Assembly: GCA_902479075.1 (NCBI GenBank)
Contig: CABSNK010000009.1
Span: 1-64,000, forward strand
Origin: an uncultured Collinsella sp.
Lineage (GTDB): Bacteria > Actinomycetota > Coriobacteriia > Coriobacteriales > Coriobacteriaceae
Length of the DNA stretch: 64,000 nt
Reading direction: 5' to 3'
Under the pieces are notes generated by a model that was not told where the DNA came from, ran no database searches, and saw only the letters and a program-made list of their open reading frames with translations. Shown here piece after piece: positions 52,346-60,257 of this stretch (the stretch's first letter is position 1; each line of letters opens with the position of its first letter). Made by a program: the position numbers and the translations under genes.

Positions 52346-52430
52346 GGGGGCGTGGCGGAATTGGCATACGCAGGAGACTTAAAATCTCTCGCCGCAAGGA
52401 TTGTGGGTTCGAGTCCCACCGCCCCTACCA
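52346..52430 (+). tRNA. tRNA-Leu (anticodon UAA)
   Basis: Acceptor GGGGGCG pairs with CGCCCCT, D arm, anticodon loop CTTAAAA (anticodon TAA), class II variable arm, T arm GTGGG-TTCGAGT-CCCAC, and encoded CCA at 52428-52430. Confidence 0.95.
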
Positions 52431-52440
52431 TGTATTGCCT

Positions 52441-52480
52441 ACGAGCCCGTATCCCTTTGGGGTGCGGGCTCGTTTCTTTT
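52441..52480 (+). terminator. tRNA-Leu terminator
   Basis: ACGAGCCCG (52441-52449) pairs with CGGGCTCGT (52465-52473), followed by TTCTTTT. Confidence 0.88.
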
Positions 52481-52496
52481 GGACGCCGGTGGGGCT

Positions 52497-52569
52497 CTAA
52501 GTTGCGGTGGAATAGTTCCTGTTTTGGCAGTTTACCAGCCTATTTAGGAACTATTTCACCGCAGCTTAG
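52497..52569. repeat. Palindromic repeat, copy D2
   Basis: 24-bp inverted repeat (52497-52520 and 52546-52569) with two wobble-compatible mismatches. Outer half as in 6001-6069; three inner positions differ and are compensated. Confidence 0.85.
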
Positions 52570-52951
52570 GTTGATACTCCCACATTTTTCGATGGAAAAA
52601 CGTGGTTGTCTCGCACATTTTCCAAGGGAAATGTGCATATGGCCTTATATCATCCTTCGCCTTGGCGAGCGCGCTCTGCGTTCGGCACAGCTCCTCCATG
52701 AGCAGTCGTTCGTGTTCTGCGAGGTCTGTGGCGTCGGCGAAGTCGAAATGAAACGCAATGCTTTCCTGCGTCGATGCCGGTGGGGCTCGAGTTCGCCCCC
52801 CCCTCGCCATCAGCCGACTTGTCTAGTTAGGGGCGGTTTTACACCATGCGACAGCCCCATACATCTGCCTTATCCGAGAGTCCAGCAGTCAGAAGAGGAG
52901 CCTTTTGCGGCACGGGATCAACGCGGGCCATCGCAACGCCAAAGCCGAATG
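52570..52951. other. Gap with short hairpins
   Basis: Contains hairpins CACATTTTTC/GGAAAAACGTG (about 52580-52604) and GCACATTTTCC/GGGAAATGTGC (52612-52635), and a run of eight to nine C near 52797. A minus-strand frame (52556-52810) has no recognisable domain or ribosome site. No remnant of a lasso cyclase or protease is recognisable. Confidence 0.5.
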
Positions 52952-54718
52952 TCATTCGGAAAACTCGATGCGCTTGTCGCACACTTCAAGCGCTGCGGGA
53001 CGATGGGTTACCGCGATAACGGTCTTGTCCGTCAAAGCGCTCAGGTTCTGCAGAACGCGCCGTTCCGTATCGGGGTCTAGCGAACAGGTCGCCTCGTCCA
53101 ATAGGAGCACTGGCCTATTGCTAAAAACTGCACGGGCTATGGCCAGGCGCTGAACTTGACCCTCCGATAAGCCGCCACCGCTTTCGCCCAACTGCGCATC
53201 AAGCCCCTCGGGCATCTCCCGCACAAAATCGGCGCATGCGATACGCAACGCATCCCACATGCGCAAATCGCAGGAAGCTCCTTCCGTATCGCCAAAGGCG
53301 ACCGCTTCGCGCACCGTACCGCCCATAAGGTGGTTACCCTGGGGCACATAAGAGAAAAGGGAACGCCAGCGCGCCGTCAGAGGCTGGCGGGACCCGTCCG
53401 CAAGCAGCACGCAGCACTCACCCGTTTCGCAAGGGCAAAACGCCATCATCGCCTTCAGCGTGGTTGACTTTCCGCAGCCGCTCGGACCGGTGAACGCAAC
53501 GAACTCGCCTCGCCCGATGTTCATGTCGGGGCAACGAATCGCCCGCGGGCCGCAGGCGTCGGCGACATTGGACGTCTCGGAGCCGTATCGGCATGACACC
53601 CCACGCAGCTCCAGGCCGGCAAAACCCGTCGTGTCCGCTGCGGGTCCCTCCTCCGAATCGGCAACGCCATCATAAGGCAGCGCTTCGGCATCCATCAGAC
53701 GCTCGGCACTGGCCGTCATAGCGAAATACTGCGGAATGCAACCCGAGATGTTGGCCAACGGGCCCTGCACCTGACCGACAAGCTGCAACGCCGCCACGAA
53801 CGTACCGTAGCTCACCGAGCCCTCGAGGATCCCATGTGCGCAATAGGCGGCAGCCACCAGATACGCACCGCGCATGGCCAATCCAAATCCGACGTTGCAC
53901 AAATTGGAGAATCGATTACGCCGCATGCATGCCGCCCGATGGTCTTCCAACAGCGCAGCCGCCCCGCGTTCGGCGAAATCTTCCCTCTGGAAACTTTTCA
54001 CGACAAGCAGGCTGTTAAGGCACTCGAGAAGATGGGAACGCGCGCGTCCATCGGTTTCGCGGATGCGCTTGTGAAGGCGTTTGAGCACGCGACGAAAGCC
54101 CAACGTGAACCCAGCGAACACGATTCCCGCGGGAATGAGCATCCAAGCGATTTGAGGGACCATGACGACAAGCAGCGCAAGCGATCCGACAAGCTGGGCA
54201 AGCATGCCCGCCGCAGAAGGCACAACCGTGGTGGCGTTGGATGCCACGATACGTGCATCTTCGGTCAGGCGACTCATCCATTCGCCGGTGTGGACTGCCT
54301 GCACACTGGAAAGCTCGGCATGCAACACTTTGTCGAGGAATCTTAGCCTAAGGGTATTTTGAAACATCGTGCGCGCACGTTCCTGCAGAAAGCGATACAG
54401 CGCCTGCAGCGCGATCAACGCGACCGAAGTGGCCGCGAACACGACAACGCTGAGGCGAAGCGCATCAGAAGCACCGCCAACCGCAGCATTGACCAGGTCG
54501 CGCATCACCCATGCGGTGTAAACACCGCCACCGGCGATGGCCACTCCAAGTCCGGCAAGGGCGGCAACCATCCAGAGACGGCTCCCTAAAACGCGAATCA
54601 TCCAGGGAACGGCATGCAGCTTGGAACCGGAATCCACGAGACTGGCCTCCTTGCGGGAAACACGATGTGAAGGGGGCCCCGATCCCGCAGTCGAAGCGCC
54701 CTTCGAAATTAAGGACAC
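52952..54718 (-). CDS. ABC transporter, fused permease and ATPase (RiPP exporter)
   Basis: 588 aa half-transporter. Six-span domain (about 40-330) and ATPase with GPSGCGKSTT, signature LSEGQVQRLAIARA, VLLLDEAT and VTHRP. No C39 peptidase domain, so it does not remove a leader itself. Last gene of the RiPP cluster; likely exports the mature peptide. The start may be further downstream, at the VPWMIRVLG region. Confidence 0.88.
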   Translation of the reverse strand: MSLISKGASTAGSGPPSHRVSRKEASLVDSGSKLHAVPWMIRVLGSRLWMVAALAGLGVAIAGGGVYTAWVMRDLVNAAVGGASDALRLSVVVFAATSVALIALQALYRFLQERARTMFQNTLRLRFLDKVLHAELSSVQAVHTGEWMSRLTEDARIVASNATTVVPSAAGMLAQLVGSLALLVVMVPQIAWMLIPAGIVFAGFTLGFRRVLKRLHKRIRETDGRARSHLLECLNSLLVVKSFQREDFAERGAAALLEDHRAACMRRNRFSNLCNVGFGLAMRGAYLVAAAYCAHGILEGSVSYGTFVAALQLVGQVQGPLANISGCIPQYFAMTASAERLMDAEALPYDGVADSEEGPAADTTGFAGLELRGVSCRYGSETSNVADACGPRAIRCPDMNIGRGEFVAFTGPSGCGKSTTLKAMMAFCPCETGECCVLLADGSRQPLTARWRSLFSYVPQGNHLMGGTVREAVAFGDTEGASCDLRMWDALRIACADFVREMPEGLDAQLGESGGGLSEGQVQRLAIARAVFSNRPVLLLDEATCSLDPDTERRVLQNLSALTDKTVIAVTHRPAALEVCDKRIEFSE

Positions 54719-54800
54719 AGGGTCGGGCGCCGCGCAGCAAGGGGCACTTTGCCGTTTGCCCCTCCGAATCGGTGTATCTCTACCGCCCGAGAGGCGTAGC

Positions 54801-55067
54801 CTACTCCGAGGCGATCCCCGCCTTCACAAGCGTCTGCAGGAAGGTGTCGACATCGGCAGCCGCGCGCGGCTCGTCCACATCGTACGATTCAACCACGCGC
54901 GCAACGATCTGGTCGCGTGACAAACCCTCCTCGATACCGCGCCATACGATCGCGGCGGTGTCGTTAAGCTTCACGATGCCGCTGAACTCCGCAGCCGCCG
55001 CCCCCGTTGCGACGGCAACCCATTGACCGCCTACTTCCTGGATAACGAAGCCTTTCTTGATGTTCAT
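54801..55067 (-). CDS. PqqD-like RiPP recognition element protein
   Basis: 88 aa, PqqD/lasso B1-type winged helix (residues 5-85; FSGIVKLNDTAAIVWRGIEE). It binds the leader peptide of the precursors through the YxxP motif. Standing alone, it resembles B1 proteins of lasso clusters. Confidence 0.88.
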   Translation of the reverse strand: MNIKKGFVIQEVGGQWVAVATGAAAAEFSGIVKLNDTAAIVWRGIEEGLSRDQIVARVVESYDVDEPRAAADVDTFLQTLVKAGIASE

Positions 55068-55092
55068 GGCTAATTCCCTTCATGCCGTTTCC

Positions 55093-55865
55093 CTATTGCT
55101 TGCGAACAACCTTTGCATATGACTGCCCGGTCATGGCCTCGAACGAGGTTTTGACAGCGGTTTCGGATATATCGCACCCCATTGCCCACACGGGCACTTC
55201 GGCGAGCACCCGATCGATGCATCTCAAGACCGTCAATGCGCCCGCAGGGCTTTTGCGCGGTATATAGCATTGCCTTACGATGGTTTCCGAGGCATCGGCT
55301 GGGGCCAAGCACTCGATGGAGCAAGTTGGTGCCTGGCGAAGCACGCAGATGCCGGCAAGCGGGGCGTGCCCGTTATAGCCCCAACCTTCCTTGCCCGTCC
55401 ACGGGCATCCGTAGACCATGGGTTCCCCACACTCGGGGACGTATAGGAACGGCTTGTCCCCGCAGAGGATCTTCACCCCCCCCGGTCGCCAAGGTATCGC
55501 ATCCATAGCCGCGCGTGCGTTGACTTGCCGGTGCCGCTGCGTGCGGTGAAGGCGAATGCGCGTCCCTCATACTCGACCACGCAAGAATGGAACACCACAC
55601 GGCGCAGCGGAGCAACTTTCTCGGCGATCAGCCGGTGCACGGTGCAAAGCTCAACGCAGGGGTCGGAGTATTCTGGGGCCATCGCCCTATCGAATGCCAG
55701 ATCGTCATCGCTAGCCCTTATGGTAAACAAGGGCTCATCGTCCGCGTGCTCCTCTAGATACGGCTCGCCAACCCGTTCGAGCAAGCCGAAACGAGAAACC
55801 ACCTGTACCGGAACGCCCGCGAGCCTAAACCTCAAAAGACGCTCGCTACCTTCGCTTTGCGTCAT
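55093..55865 (-). pseudogene. HPr-kinase-like gene interrupted at a poly-G tract
   Basis: About 257 aa if in frame. First frame (55865-55473): N-terminal domain and P-loop TARSGTGKSTHARLW. Second frame (55506-55093): VKILCGDKPFLYVPECGE, GCPWTGKEGWGYN and C-terminal helices. Frames change at eight G on the minus strand (plus 55476-55483); six or nine G would join them as RGVKILCGD. Such kinases in lasso clusters (paeninodin type) phosphorylate the peptide C-terminus. ATG 55865 overlaps the next gene by 4 bases. Confidence 0.8.
55476..55483. repeat. Poly-C/G8 homopolymer inside coding sequence
   Basis: Eight consecutive C on the plus strand, exactly at the frame break of the HPr-kinase-like gene. 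Slipped-strand change by one base restores the frame. Confidence 0.85.
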
Positions 55866-56383
55866 GACCTACCCCCTCCTCGCTTCCGCTGATTCCAACG
55901 TCTTGATAGGCCGGGAAACGCGCGCTTGAGCGTCCGTTTTGCCCGCATGGCCACCCGACGCCTTGCGATACGGCAGTGTTCGCCCCGGCGCAGCTTGCTT
56001 ACATAAGCAAGGTAATCGGGATCGTCGACCGAGCACATCTTGCCATCGCGCACGAACGAGACCAGGATGCCGAGCGCGTCTTCGAACGGGACATCGCGTT
56101 CATAGGTGACGCAATTGTCGCCAAGGATAACGTAGCCCGCGGGGCCCACCCCCACGATGCGATGCAGCACGTACCTATCAGCCGCCTGGTAATACAGCAC
56201 CACATCGTTCTCGCGGAAACGCTCGCCGGGCTTCGCCGCCCTGATGGTCACAAGGTCGCGACCCTGCCGCAGCATAGGCTCCATGGACACGCCGCGCGTG
56301 CGGTACACGAGCACGCCGTCGCGGGCGAGCACTTCCTTGAATGTGCTTTTGGTTACGGGAACCGTTTCGTTGTCAGCGATCAT
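55862..56383 (-). CDS. S24/S26 peptidase, signal peptidase I-like
   Basis: 173 aa. Nucleophile Ser33 in GVSMEPML; base-type His in RYVLHRIVGV and ILGDNC, the SipW/Sec11-like variant that uses His rather than Lys. No membrane span is evident. In this cluster it may cleave the precursor leader, since no B2 protease is found (inference). Confidence 0.8.
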   Translation of the reverse strand: MIADNETVPVTKSTFKEVLARDGVLVYRTRGVSMEPMLRQGRDLVTIRAAKPGERFRENDVVLYYQAADRYVLHRIVGVGPAGYVILGDNCVTYERDVPFEDALGILVSFVRDGKMCSVDDPDYLAYVSKLRRGEHCRIARRRVAMRAKRTLKRAFPGLSRRWNQRKRGGGRS

Positions 56384-57554
56384 ACAGCCCCATCTCCGAA
56401 CCGAGGTTGCGGCGCCGGGCGGTTTCCTCCATATCGAAACGCACGCTACCCGCGATGTCCTTGCGCGTCAAAACCACGCGAACGCACCGCCCCGCTTGGT
56501 ACACCCAGGCGAAAGGACGCAGCAGCGCATGCTTGCGCGCGGCTTTCCAGTTACATACGCCGCCTCTTTGGAGATACCTGAAAAAGCCGACGGGGCCTCG
56601 GATTCCCGATAGCGCTGTGGCACCGGTCTTGCCCTTGATCTTCTTACCGAAATTACCCAGCAGCATCACATGCTCGAGCAGGTCGGCACAAACAGCGGGC
56701 TCCACCTCGGCGCACCATTCGAAGCCCTCCTCGGGAAGGCCCAGGTATATCTGGCAGAAACGAGTGAGGCACGTTGCCGTGCGCTCGACGCGTTCATCGC
56801 CCAAAAGCTCGGAAAACTCCGTCCAGCCATCATGGGCGAGATATGCCTTCGCAAACAGCATCCAGTCAATCACCTGGCGGAAGCCCAAGCCCCCAAGCGC
56901 CAGGTGCTTGCGCGCATGAAGCAGCAAAACGACGCCGTTGGCCATGGGAGGGAACACGGGGAAGCTGTGCCCCTGCACGCAAGCTGCTTCCGTGTGTCCG
57001 AGCGCCTCCTGGAACAGGGCCTTCAAACCAGGTGTACCCTGGGGAATGCCGTTTGGCTCCCAATGAAGCTCCAAGTGCACGCCGTCCTTGTCCAACCCTA
57101 CGTGGTGATCGCAAACGCCGTCGTCGTCCTTGTCCTCAAAACCTGCGGCCACCAACGCGGCGCGGGCGCGCTTAAAATCGGCAGGAGACACCATGAAGTC
57201 GATGTCGCCATAGGAGCGCAAACCCGGATCAGGATACAGCATACCCGCCGCCGTGCCTTTTAGGATGACGGTCGGGATACCCTTTGCCTCCAAAACGGAG
57301 AGCATCTCATCCTGCACGTCAAGCAAATGCCCAAACAAAGCACGGCGACCTAGATCGTGGTTGAGCCAGGCGGCGGCAAGTGCGTTGTCGGCACAGGCGT
57401 CAAGCAGCCCGCCCGGCAACAACGCAAACCCGGGGATGGCCTGGGCCTGCAGCTCGGCATACACAACCGAAGGCTCAAGGCCCTCCGGCAACTTCAGCGA
57501 CCCGTCTTCGGAGAACGCCGAACGGATGATTTGGCAAACGGTACTTTCAAGCAA
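56373..57554 (-). CDS. Nucleotidyltransferase family protein (NTP_transf_5 type)
   Basis: About 393 aa. Motif LKGTAAGMLYPDPGLRSYGD then IDFMV carries the GxA...R..GDID pattern of this family, common in lasso-type RiPP and capsule clusters. Start uncertain: TTG 57554 is my choice; the frame is open to 57731. Overlaps the peptidase gene by 11 bases. Confidence 0.8.
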   Translation of the reverse strand: MLESTVCQIIRSAFSEDGSLKLPEGLEPSVVYAELQAQAIPGFALLPGGLLDACADNALAAAWLNHDLGRRALFGHLLDVQDEMLSVLEAKGIPTVILKGTAAGMLYPDPGLRSYGDIDFMVSPADFKRARAALVAAGFEDKDDDGVCDHHVGLDKDGVHLELHWEPNGIPQGTPGLKALFQEALGHTEAACVQGHSFPVFPPMANGVVLLLHARKHLALGGLGFRQVIDWMLFAKAYLAHDGWTEFSELLGDERVERTATCLTRFCQIYLGLPEEGFEWCAEVEPAVCADLLEHVMLLGNFGKKIKGKTGATALSGIRGPVGFFRYLQRGGVCNWKAARKHALLRPFAWVYQAGRCVRVVLTRKDIAGSVRFDMEETARRRNLGSEMGLYDR

Positions 57555-57763
57555 TGTCGTCGTCTTTCCGGTCTGTTCGGATAGCCCGCAATGGCAGCGG
57601 GAATCCCTATGATAACCGCCCCGCCAGCATATCGGAACAACCCATAGCAGGCATATTACCCCCATCTGGTGGGGATGGTACTGGCAGGCACAACGGAATA
57701 TGCCACATGACCCCAGGCAGAAAGTCATCATTCACGAACCCGATAAAAAGTTACCATAGGTAC

Positions 57764-57828
57764 AGCATATGTGGGGGTTTTCGCATGTCAGCCCCCTTGT
57801 TGACCGCCAGTCGTCATAGAATTAGACT
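57764..57828. promoter_or_regulatory. Divergent promoter pair of the RiPP cluster
   Basis: Plus: TTGACC (57800-57805), 17-base spacer, TAGACT (57823-57828), leading to the precursors. Minus: CTGACA (57791-57786), 16-base spacer, TATGCT (57769-57764), leading to the modification genes. The rest of 57555-57763 has a small CCCCA/TGGGG hairpin only. Confidence 0.5.
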
Positions 57829-57871
57829 AAAAATCGCATTGCAAAATTACAGGAGGAAAGGAGGATTGAAA

Positions 57872-57973
57872 ATGTCTGAGAATCAGTACGATGCGCCTAC
57901 TATGGAGGTCGTGGAATTCGGCAAGGAAGACATCATTACGGAGTCCGGCGGTGAGATCATCGAGGGTTTCTAA
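57872..57973 (+). CDS. RiPP precursor peptide A1 (lasso-type leader)
   Basis: 33 aa: leader with QYDAPTMEVVEFGKED then a short acidic tail ending GGEIIEGF. ATG 57872 has AGGAGG seven bases upstream. YxxP...F leader motif is that recognised by PqqD-like proteins. The tail is too short for a normal lasso core: counting from the Gly pair, the acidic residue is at position 6 and the peptide ends at 8. Confidence 0.85.
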   Translation: MSENQYDAPTMEVVEFGKEDIITESGGEIIEGF

Positions 57974-58032
57974 AATTGTCTGTGTAAGTCTCGCGACCCG
58001 GGATTCCGATCCCGAGGAACGGAGGCGCGCAA

Positions 58033-58200
58033 ATGCCTAAGAACCAGTACAATGCGCCCGCTATGGAGGTCGTGGAATTCGGCAAGGAAGATGCCGTCTG
58101 CACCTTCTCCGGTTTTGATGTTACCGATTCCAACGGAAACATCATCGGTGGCGGCGGCATTGGGCAATGGAGCCCTGATTTGCCGTGGGGCGGCGATTGA
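58033..58200 (+). CDS. RiPP precursor peptide A2
   Basis: 55 aa. Leader QYNAPAMEVVEFGKED matches A1 almost exactly; the C-terminal part is unrelated: VCTFSGFDVTDSNGN, then IIGGGGIGQWSPDLPWGGD. It has one Cys and two Trp. ATG 58033 has CGGAGG. Core boundaries cannot be set from sequence alone. Confidence 0.85.
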   Translation: MPKNQYNAPAMEVVEFGKEDAVCTFSGFDVTDSNGNIIGGGGIGQWSPDLPWGGD

Positions 58201-58263
58201 GACAAAATGTGTGTCTACTTTAGGGGCGTCGGCGCAGGTCGATGCCCTTTTTCACTCGCTTAG

Positions 58264-59271
58264 CTACTCTTGGAAGGCGCTGAGGCCGGGGGTCCAGGCG
58301 ATGGTGGGGGTCGCGCCGTCGAGAACCTCGTTGATGGTGGCGGCCATGCCGGCGAGCAGGCTGTTCTCGCTTACGGTGAGCGTGTCGTAGCCGCCGGCTC
58401 GCATAAGCTCGCGAATCACCACGGCACCTGCCAAGATCACGCCCGCGCGCTTGGGTTGCACGCCCGGCAACGCGGCAATGCCCGCAACATCCAGCGCGGA
58501 CATGCGCTCGATAGCGGCCGAAACCTGCTCCAGCGAAAGCTCACGCAGGTGCACAAAGCTCGAATCATACGGCTCCAGCTCGTGAACGAGTGCCACGAGC
58601 GTGGTGACGGTACCACCCACCGCGACCAGGCGCTCGGCGCGCTCAAAGTCGACAGGCAGGCTCTCAAAATAGCCCGTAAACTGCTCGTTTGCCCAGCTGG
58701 CAGCAGCCGCAAGCTCGTTCGTCGACGGCGGCAGCGCCGAGAAAAACCGCTCGGTCACGCGACGGCAACCGATGTCCAGCGAGCGCGTTCCCTCCAGAGC
58801 AAAGATACCGCGCTCCGGTGCATAGACGCCCGTCGCGAGCTCCGTGGATCCGCCGCCCGAATCGGCAACGATGATGCGCTCGCCGGCAAAGTCGTGCGCC
58901 ACGCCAAAAAACGTCAGGCGCGCCTCGACCTCGCCCGGAATCACCTGCGGCTCAAGCCCCAGATCGCGCAGGCCGTCCAGCAGCAGCGCGGCATTGGACG
59001 CATCGCGCGCGGCGCTCGTGCACGTGGTGCAGACGCACGCGGCCCCAAAGGCACGGGCCTCGTCCACAAACATTCGGCACGCAGCGAGCACGCGTTCAAC
59101 GGCCGCCTCGCAAAAGCGCCCCGTCGCGTCCACGCCCTCGCCCAAGTCGGTAATCTCGGTATGCTTGGACGATTCCACGATCGCCCCGCCCTCGACCTGG
59201 GCCAACACTAGGCGCGACGACACCGTTCCCAGGTCGATCGCCGCCACCTTATATCGTTTGCAATCTGCCAT
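58264..59271 (-). CDS. ppx: Exopolyphosphatase / pppGpp phosphatase family
   Basis: 335 aa. ASKHA fold motifs AAIDLGTVSSRLV and VADSGGGSTELATG. Shorter than two-domain E. coli Ppx, as usual in Actinobacteria. It hydrolyses polyphosphate or pppGpp. Downstream of ftsB, as in the actinobacterial mazG-eno-ftsB-ppx order. Confidence 0.92.
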   Translation of the reverse strand: MADCKRYKVAAIDLGTVSSRLVLAQVEGGAIVESSKHTEITDLGEGVDATGRFCEAAVERVLAACRMFVDEARAFGAACVCTTCTSAARDASNAALLLDGLRDLGLEPQVIPGEVEARLTFFGVAHDFAGERIIVADSGGGSTELATGVYAPERGIFALEGTRSLDIGCRRVTERFFSALPPSTNELAAAASWANEQFTGYFESLPVDFERAERLVAVGGTVTTLVALVHELEPYDSSFVHLRELSLEQVSAAIERMSALDVAGIAALPGVQPKRAGVILAGAVVIRELMRAGGYDTLTVSENSLLAGMAATINEVLDGATPTIAWTPGLSAFQE

Positions 59272-59291
59272 TGCGGGCTCCCCTCCGGGCG

Positions 59292-60062
59292 CTATTTGCC
59301 GTTGGACACGACCGTCTGGCCCTCGACACCGTTAAACCCAAACAGTATGTCGAGCGCCTGGATGTACCACGGCGCGTCCTTGCCGACCTCTTCGATCTCT
59401 TTGGCGACTTCGCTGGCCTTCTTGGCGTTCGAGGACTTTTTGCTCGACGACGAGTCCGAATCATCGTCCAGGCCCAGCACGTCAATCTTGGTCTCGCCGG
59501 GCATCACCAGGCCCAGGTCCTCGGTCGCCGCGTCCTTAATGCCCTCCTCCGAGAGCAGTTTGTCGACGCTTTTCTGCAAGTCGTCGTTGTACTGCTGGCG
59601 AATCTCGACCTGCTTGGCCAAGATATCGCTCGAGCGCTTGGCAACGTAGAGGTCGCGCACGGGAAAGTACAGGCTCACGAGCACCAGGACGACGACAATG
59701 CCAATAAACAGCCCGCGCTGGGGTCCATGGGTAAAGTCGTAAATCGCCTTGACCACCGCATTGTCGTTGGCGTAGTGCATGAAGTCCGAGCCCGAAAGAC
59801 GGCTCGAGGGCCTGGTCGGCTTTTCGTGTGTTTGAGCCGAGGGACGCTGCGTACGCGAAGTATGCGTCGGGCGCTCCGAACGTGACGGGCGGTCCATCGG
59901 CATATTCATTTGAGCACGGGGGTGTGAGGCACTTGCCGGACGCTGTGCGCGGCGATCGACGCCGGCGTAGTCGGACCCGCCGAGCTGCACGGTACCCGCG
60001 CGGCGAGGCGACGGCTCGCGCGAACCGGCGGAATAATACCTGTTGTCGTAAATCTGATCCAT
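59292..60062 (-). CDS. FtsB/DivIC septum formation protein
   Basis: 256 aa. Long Arg/Pro/Ser-rich cytoplasmic N-terminus, one span (LFIGIVVVLVLVSLYFPV, about 140-160), then a coiled coil (AKQVEIRQQYNDDLQKSVDK) and a Ser/Lys-rich segment. It links FtsL and FtsQ in the divisome. ATG 60062 chosen; open to 60188 through the eno terminator. Confidence 0.87.
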   Translation of the reverse strand: MDQIYDNRYYSAGSREPSPRRAGTVQLGGSDYAGVDRRAQRPASASHPRAQMNMPMDRPSRSERPTHTSRTQRPSAQTHEKPTRPSSRLSGSDFMHYANDNAVVKAIYDFTHGPQRGLFIGIVVVLVLVSLYFPVRDLYVAKRSSDILAKQVEIRQQYNDDLQKSVDKLLSEEGIKDAATEDLGLVMPGETKIDVLGLDDDSDSSSSKKSSNAKKASEVAKEIEEVGKDAPWYIQALDILFGFNGVEGQTVVSNGK

Positions 60063-60151
60063 GTGCGCCTTGTGCGGTTGAGGTTTGTTTGCGCTAAGTC
60101 TTTTAGTTATAGCACGAGCGCCCGCACCGCCTTCGCCAGCCTTTGCTCGAC

Positions 60152-60185
60152 ATAAAAAAGGCGCTGAGCCGTATGGTCCAGCGCC
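60152..60185 (-). terminator. Terminator of eno
   Basis: GGCGCTG (minus, 60185-60179) pairs with CAGCGCC, followed by TTTTTTATG. Confidence 0.88.
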
Positions 60186-60257
60186 CAATGGTGCTCAACA
60201 GTGCCCGGCGGAAGCGAGGGGAATCCGAGTCAACCCCGCCCCCGCACACGCCGCTGC

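Noticed and set aside
52556..52810. Minus-strand frame of 84 codons in the RiPP flank
   Set aside because: No ribosome site, ends inside palindrome D2, no recognisable domain.
52352..53080. Frame of 242 codons starting inside tRNA-Leu
   Set aside because: Overlaps a certain tRNA, its terminator and a palindrome; no homology-like features.
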